Positions 25,396 through 33,888 of a DNA stretch of 36,985 nucleotides are shown here, piece after piece (position 1 is the first letter of the stretch; each line of letters begins with the position of its first letter). A model generated the notes under the pieces. It had not been told where the DNA came from. It made no database searches and worked only from the letters and a program-made list of their open reading frames with translations. This DNA comes from an uncultured Micrococcales bacterium (GTDB lineage Bacteria > Actinomycetota > Actinomycetes > Actinomycetales > Microbacteriaceae): NCBI GenBank assembly GCA_903880095.1, contig CAIRNX010000011.1, positions 1 to 36,985 of the forward strand. Direction: 5' to 3'. A program made the position numbers and the translations under genes.

Positions 25396-28014
25396 GTGGC
25401 GGCATTACCCCGCGTTTACGACATTGCTAAAGAACTTGGTATCGATACCAAGGTTGCTCTAGACAAACTTAAAGAACTTGGCGAATTCGTCAAGGGTGGA
25501 TCATCCACAATCACGCCTCCGGTAGCTAAGAAGCTCCGCGACGCGTTCCCAAACGCTAAGCCCAAGGTTGAAGAGCCGAAGGCGGCACCTAAGGCTCCAG
25601 CGGCACCAAAGCCGGCTGCGCCAAAGGCAGAAGAAGTAGTTGCCGAACCTGAGGCACCTAAGTCAGAGCCTGCCCCTGAGACAGCTAAGACAGAAGCCCC
25701 AGCTCCGGCCGCACCTGGCATTCCTCGCCCGGGCAACAACCCTTTCGCTGCAAGCCAGGGCATGGGTATTCCACGCCCAATGGCTCGCCCAGGTAACAAC
25801 CCGTTCTCGTCTAACCAAGGAATGGGTCGCCCAGGTGCTCCGCGCACCGGTGGCGCACCGGGTCGTCCGGGTGGCGCACCAGGTCGTCCAGGTGGCCCTC
25901 GCCCAGCAGGTGCCGGTGGCCCTGGCGGCGCAGGTGGCGCTCGCCCAGGTTTCGGTGGCGGTGCTCGTCCAGGTTTCGGCGGTGCCGGTGCAGGTGCTGG
26001 CGCTGGCGCAGGCGCTCCAGCCGGTGGCGGTTTCGGTGGTGCTCGTCCGGGTGCCGGCGGCCGTGGTCGCGGTGGCGGCACAGCAGGCGCATTCGGCAAG
26101 GGTGGTGCACGTGGTGCATCTAAGGCTCGCAAGTCGAAGCGCACGAAACGTGAAGAGTTTGAACAAAGAATGGCTCCGAGCCTCGGTGGCGCAGTTGTGC
26201 CTCGTGGCGACGGAACGACCGTCATTCGCCTGCGTCGTGGAGCAAGCATCCAGGACTTCGCAGACAAGATTGATGCCAACGCGGGTCAGCTGATCACGGT
26301 GCTGTTCCACCTGGGTCAGATGGCTACTGCAACCGCTTCGCTCGATGCCGAGACTTTTGAGATTCTCGGCGTTGAGCTTGGCTACCGAATCGAAGTTGTT
26401 TCTCCTGAAGACGAAGAGAAGGAGCTATTCGACTCGTTCGGTCTAGACATCTCAACCGAACTAGACGAAGACGACGAAGACCTAGCAGCGCGCCCACCGG
26501 TAGTAACCGTAATGGGTCACGTTGACCACGGTAAGACTCGCTTGCTCGACTCGATCCGCAACGCCAACGTTCAGGCGGGCGAAGCCGGCGGCATCACCCA
26601 GCACATCGGTGCTTACCAGGTGCACGCAGTGCACGAGGGCATCGACCGCGCCATCACCTTCATCGACACCCCTGGTCACGAGGCGTTCACCGCCATGCGT
26701 GCCCGCGGTGCGCAGGTAACTGACATCGCGATCCTTGTAGTCGCTGCAGACGACGGCGTCATGCCTCAGACGGTTGAAGCGTTGAACCACGCTCAGTCGG
26801 CTGGCGTGCCAATCGTTGTCGCTGTGAACAAGGTTGATAAAGAAGGCGCAAACCCAGACAAGATTCGCCAGCAGCTAACCGAGTTCAACTTGGTTGCTGA
26901 AGAGTACGGCGGCGATGTCATGTTCGTAAACGTCTCGGCACTGACCGGCAAGGGAATCCCTGAGCTTCTAGACGCAGTTCTGCTAACCGCAGACGCTGCC
27001 CTAGACCTCCGTGCCAACCCGAACCGCGACGCCCGCGGTGTTGCTATCGAAGCCAACCTCGACAAGGGTCGTGGCTCGGTTGCAACCGTGCTGATCCAGA
27101 CCGGAACCCTCGAAGTCGGTGACTCGATCGTGGCTGGTGCAGCTCACGGACGCGTTCGTGCGATGTTCGACGAAAACGGTGACGCAGTCGAATCTGCTGG
27201 CCCAAGTCGTCCGGTGCAGGTTCTTGGCCTTCAGTCGGTGCCTCGCGCCGGTGACACCTTCGTGGTGGCAGAAGACGAGCGCCAAGCCCGCCAGATCGCC
27301 GAAAAGCGTGAAGCAGCCGACCGCAACGCTCTTCTTGCCAAGACTCGAAAGCGCGTTTCGCTCGAAGACTTCACCAAGGCTCTCGAAGAGGGCAAGGTTG
27401 AGTCGCTCAACCTCGTCATCAAGGGTGACGTCTCTGGTGCTGTTGAAGCACTCGAAGACGCTTTGCTCAAGATCGAGGTCGACGACAGCGTTCAGCTACG
27501 CATCATTCACCGCGGTGTTGGTGCGATTACCGAGTCAGACGTCAACCTGGCGACTGTCGACAACGCAATCATCATTGGCTTCAACGTTCGCCCAGACAAC
27601 AAGGCGAAGGAGCGTGCAGATCGCGAAGGTGTCGACGTTCGTCACTACTCGGTTATCTACGCAGCGCTTGAAGACATTGAGAACGCACTCAAGGGAATGC
27701 TCAAGCCAGAGTACGAAGAAGCACAGCTCGGTACCGCAGAGGTTCGCGAACTGTTCAAGTCTTCGAAGGTCGGCACTATCGCAGGTTCGATCGTTCGCAC
27801 CGGTTCGATCAAGCGAAACTCGCTCGCACGTGTTCTTCGCCGTGGCGAAGTCATTGCGACCGGTCTCACCATCGATTCGCTCAAGCGTTTCAAAGATGAC
27901 GCAAACGAAGTCAAGACCGACTTCGAGTGTGGTATCGGACTCGGTTCTTTCAACGAACTAGAGCTCGAAGACATCATCGAGACCTACGAGATGCGCGAAA
28001 AGCCGCGAGTCTAG
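25396..28014 (+). CDS. infB: Translation initiation factor IF-2
   Basis: IF-2 is the GTPase that places initiator tRNA on the 30S subunit and joins the 50S. The GTG start at 25396, five bases after AGGAG, gives 872 residues beginning [15 protein letters not shown], the IF2-N domain (about 1-50). A long disordered linker follows: first Ala/Pro/Lys-rich, then from about 110 to 265 rich in Gly, Arg and Pro with many RPGG- and RPGFGG-type repeats. The G domain has GHVDHGKT at 374-381, then DTPGHEAF and NKVDK. The C-terminal domains bind fMet-tRNA. An in-frame ATG 14 codons upstream overlaps the leader hairpin and is not conserved. Confidence 0.97.
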   Translation: MAALPRVYDIAKELGIDTKVALDKLKELGEFVKGGSSTITPPVAKKLRDAFPNAKPKVEEPKAAPKAPAAPKPAAPKAEEVVAEPEAPKSEPAPETAKTEAPAPAAPGIPRPGNNPFAASQGMGIPRPMARPGNNPFSSNQGMGRPGAPRTGGAPGRPGGAPGRPGGPRPAGAGGPGGAGGARPGFGGGARPGFGGAGAGAGAGAGAPAGGGFGGARPGAGGRGRGGGTAGAFGKGGARGASKARKSKRTKREEFEQRMAPSLGGAVVPRGDGTTVIRLRRGASIQDFADKIDANAGQLITVLFHLGQMATATASLDAETFEILGVELGYRIEVVSPEDEEKELFDSFGLDISTELDEDDEDLAARPPVVTVMGHVDHGKTRLLDSIRNANVQAGEAGGITQHIGAYQVHAVHEGIDRAITFIDTPGHEAFTAMRARGAQVTDIAILVVAADDGVMPQTVEALNHAQSAGVPIVVAVNKVDKEGANPDKIRQQLTEFNLVAEEYGGDVMFVNVSALTGKGIPELLDAVLLTADAALDLRANPNRDARGVAIEANLDKGRGSVATVLIQTGTLEVGDSIVAGAAHGRVRAMFDENGDAVESAGPSRPVQVLGLQSVPRAGDTFVVAEDERQARQIAEKREAADRNALLAKTRKRVSLEDFTKALEEGKVESLNLVIKGDVSGAVEALEDALLKIEVDDSVQLRIIHRGVGAITESDVNLATVDNAIIIGFNVRPDNKAKERADREGVDVRHYSVIYAALEDIENALKGMLKPEYEEAQLGTAEVRELFKSSKVGTIAGSIVRTGSIKRNSLARVLRRGEVIATGLTIDSLKRFKDDANEVKTDFECGIGLGSFNELELEDIIETYEMREKPRV

Positions 28015-28023
28015 GAGTAGTTC

Positions 28024-28458
28024 ATGGTTGATCACGCACGCGCCAGAAAGCTGGCCGAGCGCATCAAGGTTTTGGTTGCCGAAGCGCTAGAACGGGCCGT
28101 CAAAGACCCGGATCTAGGCTTCGTAACCATCACCGACGTTCGAGTCACGCCAGACCTGCAGCACGCCAAAATCTTCTTCACCGTTTTCGGTTCAGATGAA
28201 GACAAGAAGCGCTCGGGTGAAATTATCGAGCAGAACCGCGGCATCATTCGCCGCGAAGTTGGCCGCGGTTTGTCGATTCGACTGACCCCGACCATCGAGT
28301 TCGTGACCGATGAGGTTCCTGAGGTTGCCGCACACCTGAATGATGTTCTTGCCGAAGCCAAGGCTCGCGACGAAGAAATCGCTCGTCTAGCGGCCGAAGC
28401 CAAGTTTGCCGGAGATGAGAATCCCTATAAAGAACCAAAGTCTGGTGACGAAAGCTAA
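28024..28458 (+). CDS. rbfA: Ribosome-binding factor A
   Basis: RbfA is a KH-fold factor that matures the 5' end of 16S rRNA and is needed in the cold. The 144 residues show RARKLAERIKVLVAEALERA followed by VKDPDLGFVTITDVRVTPDL, then the KH core with IRREVGRGLSIRLTPTIEFV. A charged C-terminal tail follows. AGGAG overlaps the infB stop codon and lies upstream of the ATG. truB begins directly after the stop. This is the standard nusA-infB-rbfA-truB order. Confidence 0.97.
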   Translation: MVDHARARKLAERIKVLVAEALERAVKDPDLGFVTITDVRVTPDLQHAKIFFTVFGSDEDKKRSGEIIEQNRGIIRREVGRGLSIRLTPTIEFVTDEVPEVAAHLNDVLAEAKARDEEIARLAAEAKFAGDENPYKEPKSGDES

Positions 28459-29328
28459 ATGCTTCAAGGCCTAGCCCTGATCGACAAACCCGAGGGCCAC
28501 ACCAGTCATGATGTGGTTGCTCGGGTTCGTCGCATGGCGAACACTCGACGCGTTGGGCACGCCGGCACACTCGACCCGATGGCGACAGGTTTGCTAATTC
28601 TCGGCATCGAGCAGGCAACCAAATTGCTCACCTTCTTGGTTGGCGAAGACAAAACCTATGTGACAACCATTCGTTTGGGGGCAGCTACGGTTACCGACGA
28701 TCGCGAGGGTGTTCTCGTTTCGACTGCCGACGCATCCGCTCTAACAGACGAGCAAATTGCCGAGGCAATCAAGCCACTCACCGGCGAAATCATGCAGGTG
28801 CCGTCTTCGGTTAGCGCAATCAAGGTTGATGGCGAGCGGGCCTACGCCCTGGTTCGCGGGGGAGACGAAGTCAAACTCGCCGCTCGCCCAGTAACCGTTT
28901 CAAAGTTTGAGGTTCTTGGCATCAAACGCGATGGTCAATTCGTCGATGTTGATGCCGAGATTGACTGCTCATCTGGCACATACATTCGGGCACTGGCGCG
29001 AGACCTGGGTGCTTCTCTCGGGGTTGGCGGCCACCTAACGGCTCTTCGCCGCACCCGCATTGGTTCATACCGAGTTGAAGACGCAAAAACTCTCGAAGAC
29101 GCGCTCGTTGTCACCTCGATGGAAGACGCGGCACGAAGCCAGTTCAACTGCATCGAACTGAGCGAAGGCGAGGCAATCGACCTCATTCACGGCAAACGGT
29201 TGAAGGCTGGCGACAAGCTCGCCGAACCGGTAGCAGCATTTGCACCTGGCGGTCGCCTGCTCGCTATGCTCACCCGTTCAGGTTCGCAATACAAATCGCT
29301 CGTGGTGTTCCCCAAGGTGTCAAAGTGA
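28459..29328 (+). CDS. truB: tRNA pseudouridine-55 synthase
   Basis: TruB makes pseudouridine 55 in the T loop of tRNAs. The 289-residue protein starts GLALIDKPEGHTSHDVVARV. The catalytic Asp39 is in GHAGTLDPMATGLL, then KTYVTTIRLGAATVTDD and CSSGTYIRALARDLG are typical. The C-terminal part is a PUA-like domain. The ATG is immediately after the rbfA TAA, and the stop overlaps the next gene as GTGA. Identity is clear. Confidence 0.97.
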   Translation: MLQGLALIDKPEGHTSHDVVARVRRMANTRRVGHAGTLDPMATGLLILGIEQATKLLTFLVGEDKTYVTTIRLGAATVTDDREGVLVSTADASALTDEQIAEAIKPLTGEIMQVPSSVSAIKVDGERAYALVRGGDEVKLAARPVTVSKFEVLGIKRDGQFVDVDAEIDCSSGTYIRALARDLGASLGVGGHLTALRRTRIGSYRVEDAKTLEDALVVTSMEDAARSQFNCIELSEGEAIDLIHGKRLKAGDKLAEPVAAFAPGGRLLAMLTRSGSQYKSLVVFPKVSK

Positions 29329-29684
29329 TCGAAGCTCAGGCGTTTTGGTTCATGGGTATAGCGTTTGCAATTGGGGCAATCAACCTACTTCTCGGTCTTT
29401 TCGGTCTAAAACTGAAAACCGCCTCGCTGGTGGCAACCGGGGTCGTTGAACTTTTGGTTATTGGTCAGTTGTTTGTAGCAATATTCGTCTTGGCGGGGGG
29501 CGCGGCGTCCAAGGGTTCGATCTTCGAATTCTTCGGCTACCTTCTCGTTGCCCTGGTCGTCCCAGTTGCAGGCGCTTTCTTTGCTTTGGTTGAGAAAACC
29601 AAGAATGCGACCATCATTCTCGGACTCGCCGGGGTCACCATTTCGGTGATGCTTTTGCGCATGTGGACCATCTGGAATTCGTAG
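29325..29684 (+). CDS. Four-helix membrane protein of unknown function
   Basis: This 119-residue protein has four predicted membrane segments (about 7-27, 33-58, 66-88 and 94-113) and very short loops. Its GTG overlaps the truB stop by four bases (GTGA), so it is translationally coupled to the nusA-truB operon. I do not recognise a family. The loops contain KLKTAS and EKTKNATI, and there is no obvious catalytic motif. It ends 63 bases before pstC, with no clear terminator between. Confidence 0.8.
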   Translation: MIEAQAFWFMGIAFAIGAINLLLGLFGLKLKTASLVATGVVELLVIGQLFVAIFVLAGGAASKGSIFEFFGYLLVALVVPVAGAFFALVEKTKNATIILGLAGVTISVMLLRMWTIWNS

Positions 29685-29686
29685 TT

Positions 29687-29708
29687 ATTCACCCGCCGTT
29701 AACCTCAG
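29687..29708 (+). promoter_or_regulatory. Candidate PHO box upstream of pstC
   Basis: Two tandem 11-base units, ATTCACCCGCC and GTTAACCTCAG, share TTNACC at the same position (29688-29693 and 29699-29704). This resembles the 11-base direct repeats bound by PhoP in streptomycetes (GTTCACC type). The match is partial. Confidence 0.4.
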
Positions 29709-29735
29709 CAAAAGGTTCTATTTAGGCAAACTCAC

Positions 29736-29741
29736 AACTAT
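29736..29741 (+). promoter_or_regulatory. -10 box for leaderless pstC
   Basis: AACTAT, six bases (TGAGAC), then ATG at 29748. It has A at position 2 and T at position 6. The candidate PHO box lies 27 bases upstream, near the -35 region. No ribosome-binding site is visible. Confidence 0.4.
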
Positions 29742-29747
29742 TGAGAC

Positions 29748-30737
29748 ATGGCTAATGAGCAAAAAACGGGCTCTCCAGAGGTTTCGAAGCGCAAGCTCTC
29801 CTCTGGCCCGCTGAGCAAAGGCGATAAGTGGTTCTTTAGGGTCACATCGATCTCTGCGAACTTCGCCTTCGTTCTAGTTGCTCTAATCGTTGTCTTCCTT
29901 TTCGCAAACGCTTGGCCAACCCTCAGTTCGCAGGGTTTCTCGTTTCTGACCGGTTCAAACTGGAACCCAGACGCCAAACACCCGGTGATGCAGCTCGGCC
30001 CGATGCTTTGGGGTTCGTTGCTGATTGGGTTCACTGGTGTGCTGCTCGCCGCCCCGATGGCCATTTCGGCCGCTTACCTAATCGTTTACTTGCTGCCTAA
30101 ACCAGCCGCCAGGGTTGCCACTACGATTATCGATCTACTTGCCGCACTGCCTTCTGTCGTAATCGGCCTGTGGGGAATCGCGGTGTTCACCCCGGTTGCA
30201 GTCAACTGGGCGAAAATCTCGAACCAGCTGCTTGGTTGGATCCCAATCTTTCACGTCAAAGACCCAAACGCCGCATTCACCGACTCGCCGTTTATCGCCG
30301 GTTGGATTGTGGCTGTAATGATCGTGCCGATCATCACCTCGGTTACCCGTGAAATCTTTAGCCAGATGGACGACGGACTCATCAACGGCGCGTTGGCGCT
30401 TGGTGGGAGCCGCTTCAGCGTGTTCCGTCGAGTGATCATGCCAACCTCGTCAAGCGGAATCATCGGTGGTATCCTGCTCGGTCTTGGCCGTGCGCTCGGT
30501 GAGACCGTTGCGATCCTTTACGTTCTTCAGCTTTCGTTCAAAATCAACTTCTTCTCATTGCTTGAATCACGCGGCGGTGCGGTTGCCTCTTGGATTCTTG
30601 CCCGCTTCGGTGAGGCCAGCAACAGCGAGTTCCACGGCCTGATGGCTGCCGGTTTGGTCATCTTCTTGGTGACCCTGGCCGTGAACATGCTCGCTTCGTT
30701 CATCGTCAACCGCGCACAGCCTTGGAGGAAGAATTGA
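29748..30737 (+). CDS. pstC: Phosphate ABC transporter permease PstC
   Basis: This 329-residue permease of the high-affinity phosphate importer has about six membrane segments after a hydrophilic N-terminus of about 30 residues. Family features are DLLAALPSVVIGLWG, the docking loop DGLINGALALGGSRFSVFRR followed by VIMP, and GLGRALGETVAILYV. It forms the channel with PstA. It is first in the pst cluster. The usual upstream pstS is here moved to the end. Confidence 0.95.
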   Translation: MANEQKTGSPEVSKRKLSSGPLSKGDKWFFRVTSISANFAFVLVALIVVFLFANAWPTLSSQGFSFLTGSNWNPDAKHPVMQLGPMLWGSLLIGFTGVLLAAPMAISAAYLIVYLLPKPAARVATTIIDLLAALPSVVIGLWGIAVFTPVAVNWAKISNQLLGWIPIFHVKDPNAAFTDSPFIAGWIVAVMIVPIITSVTREIFSQMDDGLINGALALGGSRFSVFRRVIMPTSSSGIIGGILLGLGRALGETVAILYVLQLSFKINFFSLLESRGGAVASWILARFGEASNSEFHGLMAAGLVIFLVTLAVNMLASFIVNRAQPWRKN

Positions 30738-31801
30738 GTAACCTCACCTCTCGCCAGCCTTGGGCTCAGAGCAGCGCAACCTTCAAGCTTCAGCTCGCAA
30801 TTGTCTCAACGATCCCAAGCGTTATCGGATTGCTTTTTGTGATTCTCGGCAACCTTGACTTTTCTATCGGTCTAATCGGTGTCTTCTTGCCAATCCAGGT
30901 GCTCACAGTAGCCGCCTTCGGATGGCGCAAGGCCAAGCGACGCGGGCTAAGCGACGCACTTCTGATCTTCTTCACCATCTTTTTTTCTACGCTCGTCCTG
31001 GTCTTGCTGCTCTCGGTTTTGGGTTCGGTAATCTTTGAGGGCTTCAAGGCTCTCTCGCCGCACTTCCTCTACGAGAACAACCGCTACGTCGGAACCACAA
31101 CCTCGCTCGAATACGGCGGCGTTGGGCACGCGATTCTTGGCACCCTGCTGATTGTTCTTCTGACCACAATCGCAGCCGTGCCTCTAGGCATCGCGATGGC
31201 GGTATACCTAACCCAGTCGCAGTCGAAGATGCGGGGCGTGGTTCGAACCGTCACTCAGTCGCTTGCCGGTCTGCCATCTGTAGTTGCTGGTCTATTCGTC
31301 TTGGCAATAATGCAGTTCACGCACATCGAGCGTTCGGGTTTCACCGGTGCGCTTGCGCTGTTCCCGCTGATGCTGCCAACGGTAGCTCGCGTTGCCGAAG
31401 AGTCGCTTCGCCTAGTTCCGTCTGATCTACGCATGGCCGCCCTGGCCCTTGGGGCTCCAAACTACAAAGCTTTCTTCCAGGTGATTTTGCCAGCGGCAAA
31501 GAGCGGAATCATTACCGCACTGCTTCTTGGGCTTGCTCGCGTTGTCGGTGAAACGGCCCCGCTGATCTTGACCATCAACATGAACAACACCACCAACCTC
31601 AACCCGTTCAACGGGCCGATAGCGTCGCTACCAACCTACGTTTACAGCTTCCTCGGCTCCAACTACTCAAGCTCTCAACAGCGCGCTTGGGGTGCCGCAC
31701 TAGTTCTACTAATCGTGGTCGGAATCCTGTTTGGTTCGGCCCGTATTCTCAGTCGCAAGAAGTCGCTAAAAACCAAGCCAGTAAAGAAGGCAAAAAAATG
31801 A
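30734..31801 (+). CDS. pstA: Phosphate ABC transporter permease PstA
   Basis: This 355-residue permease is the partner of PstC. An N-terminal pair of helices (about 20-58) precedes the core permease domain with [33 protein letters not shown], and [35 protein letters not shown] is the counterpart of the PstC motif. The TTG at 30734 is preferred because GGAGGA lies five bases upstream and it overlaps the pstC stop as TTGA. An in-frame TTG at 30722 would include the ribosome-binding site. The lysine-rich C-terminus ends in KPVKKAKK. Confidence 0.93.
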   Translation: MSNLTSRQPWAQSSATFKLQLAIVSTIPSVIGLLFVILGNLDFSIGLIGVFLPIQVLTVAAFGWRKAKRRGLSDALLIFFTIFFSTLVLVLLLSVLGSVIFEGFKALSPHFLYENNRYVGTTTSLEYGGVGHAILGTLLIVLLTTIAAVPLGIAMAVYLTQSQSKMRGVVRTVTQSLAGLPSVVAGLFVLAIMQFTHIERSGFTGALALFPLMLPTVARVAEESLRLVPSDLRMAALALGAPNYKAFFQVILPAAKSGIITALLLGLARVVGETAPLILTINMNNTTNLNPFNGPIASLPTYVYSFLGSNYSSSQQRAWGAALVLLIVVGILFGSARILSRKKSLKTKPVKKAKK

Positions 31802-32586
31802 TGAACGCTACCGGAACAGCATCAACACTCAGCGCCGAAAACATCAGCGTCTGGTTTGGCGAGCGTCAGGTTCTTCAAGACGTCAACCTCGTGTTCCCTG
31901 CCAACCAGGTGACAGCGCTTATTGGGCCTTCTGGTTGCGGCAAATCAACCTTCCTTCGAACCCTGAATCGCATGCACGAGCTGATTCCTAGCGCTGGCCT
32001 TGCCGGCCGCGTGCTACTCGATGGCGAAGACATCTACGACCCTTCGATGGACGCCGTCGATGTGCGAATCAAGATCGGCATGGTGTTTCAGAAGCCGAAC
32101 CCTTTCCCAACCATGTCGATCAAAGAAAACATTCTTTCTGGACTCAAACTTTCGGGTCGCAAGATCACCGACGCAGATGAACTAGTTGAAACATCGCTTC
32201 GTCGCGCATCGATCTGGAACGAAGTAAAAGACCGCCTCGGCGACCAGGCTCTTTCGCTTTCTGGTGGTCAGCAGCAGCGTCTTTGCATCGCTCGCTCACT
32301 AGCGATGAACCCAGAAGTACTTTTGATGGACGAGCCTTGCTCGGCCCTTGACCCTGGCTCGACTCGTCGAATCGAAGAGACGATTCAAGAACTCAGCGCC
32401 TCGATGACCATCGTCATAGTCACGCACAACATGCAGCAGGCTCAGCGCGTTTCAGACCAGACCGCGTTCTTCCTTGCCGACGAGAACACTCCTGGAGGCG
32501 TTGTTGAGTTCGGTTCGACTGAGAACGTCTTCAACCAGCCGATCGACCCTCGCACAAACGACTACGTAAACGGCCACTTCGGCTAG
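31798..32586 (+). CDS. pstB: Phosphate ABC transporter ATPase PstB
   Basis: This 262-residue ATPase drives phosphate import. Walker A is GPSGCGKST at 43-51, the signature is [19 protein letters not shown], and Walker B reads [39 protein letters not shown] is typical of PstB. The start ATG overlaps the pstA stop as ATGA; the next codon is also ATG. A longer upstream frame lies inside pstA and is not used. No phoU gene follows; pstS comes next after 119 bases. Confidence 0.95.
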   Translation: MMNATGTASTLSAENISVWFGERQVLQDVNLVFPANQVTALIGPSGCGKSTFLRTLNRMHELIPSAGLAGRVLLDGEDIYDPSMDAVDVRIKIGMVFQKPNPFPTMSIKENILSGLKLSGRKITDADELVETSLRRASIWNEVKDRLGDQALSLSGGQQQRLCIARSLAMNPEVLLMDEPCSALDPGSTRRIEETIQELSASMTIVIVTHNMQQAQRVSDQTAFFLADENTPGGVVEFGSTENVFNQPIDPRTNDYVNGHFG

Positions 32587-32589
32587 TCG

Positions 32590-32629
32590 GTTTACCTTAA
32601 GTTAATCCGAACTTGGGATTACATAAACC
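32590..32629 (+). promoter_or_regulatory. PHO-box-like repeats and hairpin between pstB and pstS
   Basis: Tandem 11-base units GTTTACCTTAA (32590-32600) and GTTAATCCGAA (32601-32611) resemble the pair upstream of pstC. Overlapping them, TAATCC (32603-32608) and GGATTA (32616-32621) form a stem, flanked by GGTTTA (32589-32594) and TAAACC (32624-32629). The region could be a regulator site, a transcript end after pstB, or both. No T-run follows the hairpin. Confidence 0.4.
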
Positions 32630-32705
32630 AAAGCGATACCATCCGTTTTTTCTAAAGTCGTTTACTAAACATGTCGACACCGACACCCCACTCACAAGGA
32701 GAAAA

Positions 32706-33806
32706 ATGCACAAGAAGCTAGTAGCAGTTGTTTCAGCTGCCGCAGTTCTCGCTGGTCTAGCCCTAAGCGGCTCGGCTGCGCAGGCGGTAACCGCAACTTC
32801 GATCGCCGGTAAGGGTTCATCCTTTGCCAACAACGCACTTCAGTACTGCCTATCGCACTACGACCCAGCCTCAAACGACACCGTTTCATACACCTCAACC
32901 GGTTCAGGTACCGGTCGTTCAGAGATGGCAGCGGGCAACGTCAAGTGGGCTGCATCAGACGGTCTTTACGGCGCTGCAGACTCACAGCCAGCTAGCTACA
33001 CCATGGTTCCAATTCTTGGCGGCCCAGTTGTATTCGCTTACAACGCCAAGAGCGGCATCCCAGCAGGTCTAAAGCTTGACGCTGCAGCCGTTTCGGGAAT
33101 CCTAAAGGGAACCATCAAGACCTGGAACGCAGCCGCAATCAAGAAGCTAAACGTAGGCAAGACCCTTCCGGCCAAGCCAATCACCGTTTACTACCGCACC
33201 TCAGGTTCGGGTACCACCGCAAACCTCACGAACTACCTAGCCCAGATTCTAAACGTCACCGGCCAGCCAGCTCAGTGGGTTGCAAACTCGAAGGACCTCT
33301 TGGACGCATCAGACGGCATCTCCGGCAACAGCGCCGGAACCCTTGCCTCGACTGCTCTTGCCAAGACCACCTCGGCAATCATCGCTGACAAGCTACAGGC
33401 CACCAAGTACTCGTTTGGTTACTTTGACCTATCAGACGCCGTTTCGGCTCAGGTTGGTCAGGTTGCACTGAAGAACGCATCTGGTCAGTTCCAGCTACCA
33501 ACCGCAGCAGCTGCAGCGAAGTTCCTAAACGCTCAGACCGCAATCGTTGACGCAGCTAGCCAGCGCACCGATGGCACCCTTTCGATCGACTTCACCAAGC
33601 ACGTTTCTGGTGCTTACCAGCTTTCGATCGTCAGCTACGGTATCGCTCCTCGTGCAACCGCTACCGAAGCGGGCCGCGCAGTTCACGACTGGTTCACCTA
33701 CGTCGTCAACTCGTGCATGCCTGCTCACGGTGCAGCCCTCGGTTATGTTCCACTAACCGGCGCGCTGAAGGTAACCGCACTACAGCAGATCGCAAAGATC
33801 AACTAG
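32706..33806 (+). CDS. pstS: Phosphate-binding protein PstS, non-lipidated
   Basis: This 366-residue protein captures phosphate for PstCAB. It has a Sec signal peptide (MHKKLVAVVS, cleavage after SAAQA near residue 27) with no lipobox cysteine. Ligand-binding segments are in place: AGKGSSF (34-40), STGSGTGR (64-71), AASDG around Asp85, and Arg164 with SGSGTT (166-171). The ATG has AAGGAG four bases upstream. A longer open frame from 32613 lies in the leader and is rejected. Without a lipid anchor it would be free outside a single-membrane cell unless another protein holds it. Confidence 0.94.
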   Translation: MHKKLVAVVSAAAVLAGLALSGSAAQAVTATSIAGKGSSFANNALQYCLSHYDPASNDTVSYTSTGSGTGRSEMAAGNVKWAASDGLYGAADSQPASYTMVPILGGPVVFAYNAKSGIPAGLKLDAAAVSGILKGTIKTWNAAAIKKLNVGKTLPAKPITVYYRTSGSGTTANLTNYLAQILNVTGQPAQWVANSKDLLDASDGISGNSAGTLASTALAKTTSAIIADKLQATKYSFGYFDLSDAVSAQVGQVALKNASGQFQLPTAAAAAKFLNAQTAIVDAASQRTDGTLSIDFTKHVSGAYQLSIVSYGIAPRATATEAGRAVHDWFTYVVNSCMPAHGAALGYVPLTGALKVTALQQIAKIN

Positions 33807-33827
33807 TTTCAAAGCAGTAACGTTGAG

Positions 33828-33855
33828 GCGCGGTCGGTTTTTACCGGCCGCGCCA
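33828..33855 (+). promoter_or_regulatory. Strong hairpin between pstS and the PstS-like gene
   Basis: GGCGCGGTCGGT (33828-33839) pairs with ACCGGCCGCGCC (33844-33855), with one G-U pair and loop TTTT. No T-run follows, so it is not a typical terminator. It may protect the 3' end of pstS mRNA or partly attenuate the next gene, giving more PstS than PstS-like protein. Confidence 0.6.
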
Positions 33856-33888
33856 AAGCGCTTGATTAGACAAACGAGAGGTCCAGCC

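Noticed and set aside
25416-26310. Long open frames on the minus strand and in other plus frames across the IF-2 linker, up to 287 residues
   Set aside because: They are Pro/Ala/Thr/Arg runs produced by the GC-rich repeat DNA of the IF-2 linker; no start signal and no family sequence.
27119-27961. 280-codon Ser/Arg/Thr-rich open frame inside infB
   Set aside because: A shifted reading of the conserved IF-2 C-terminal domains; composition is typical of a shadow frame.
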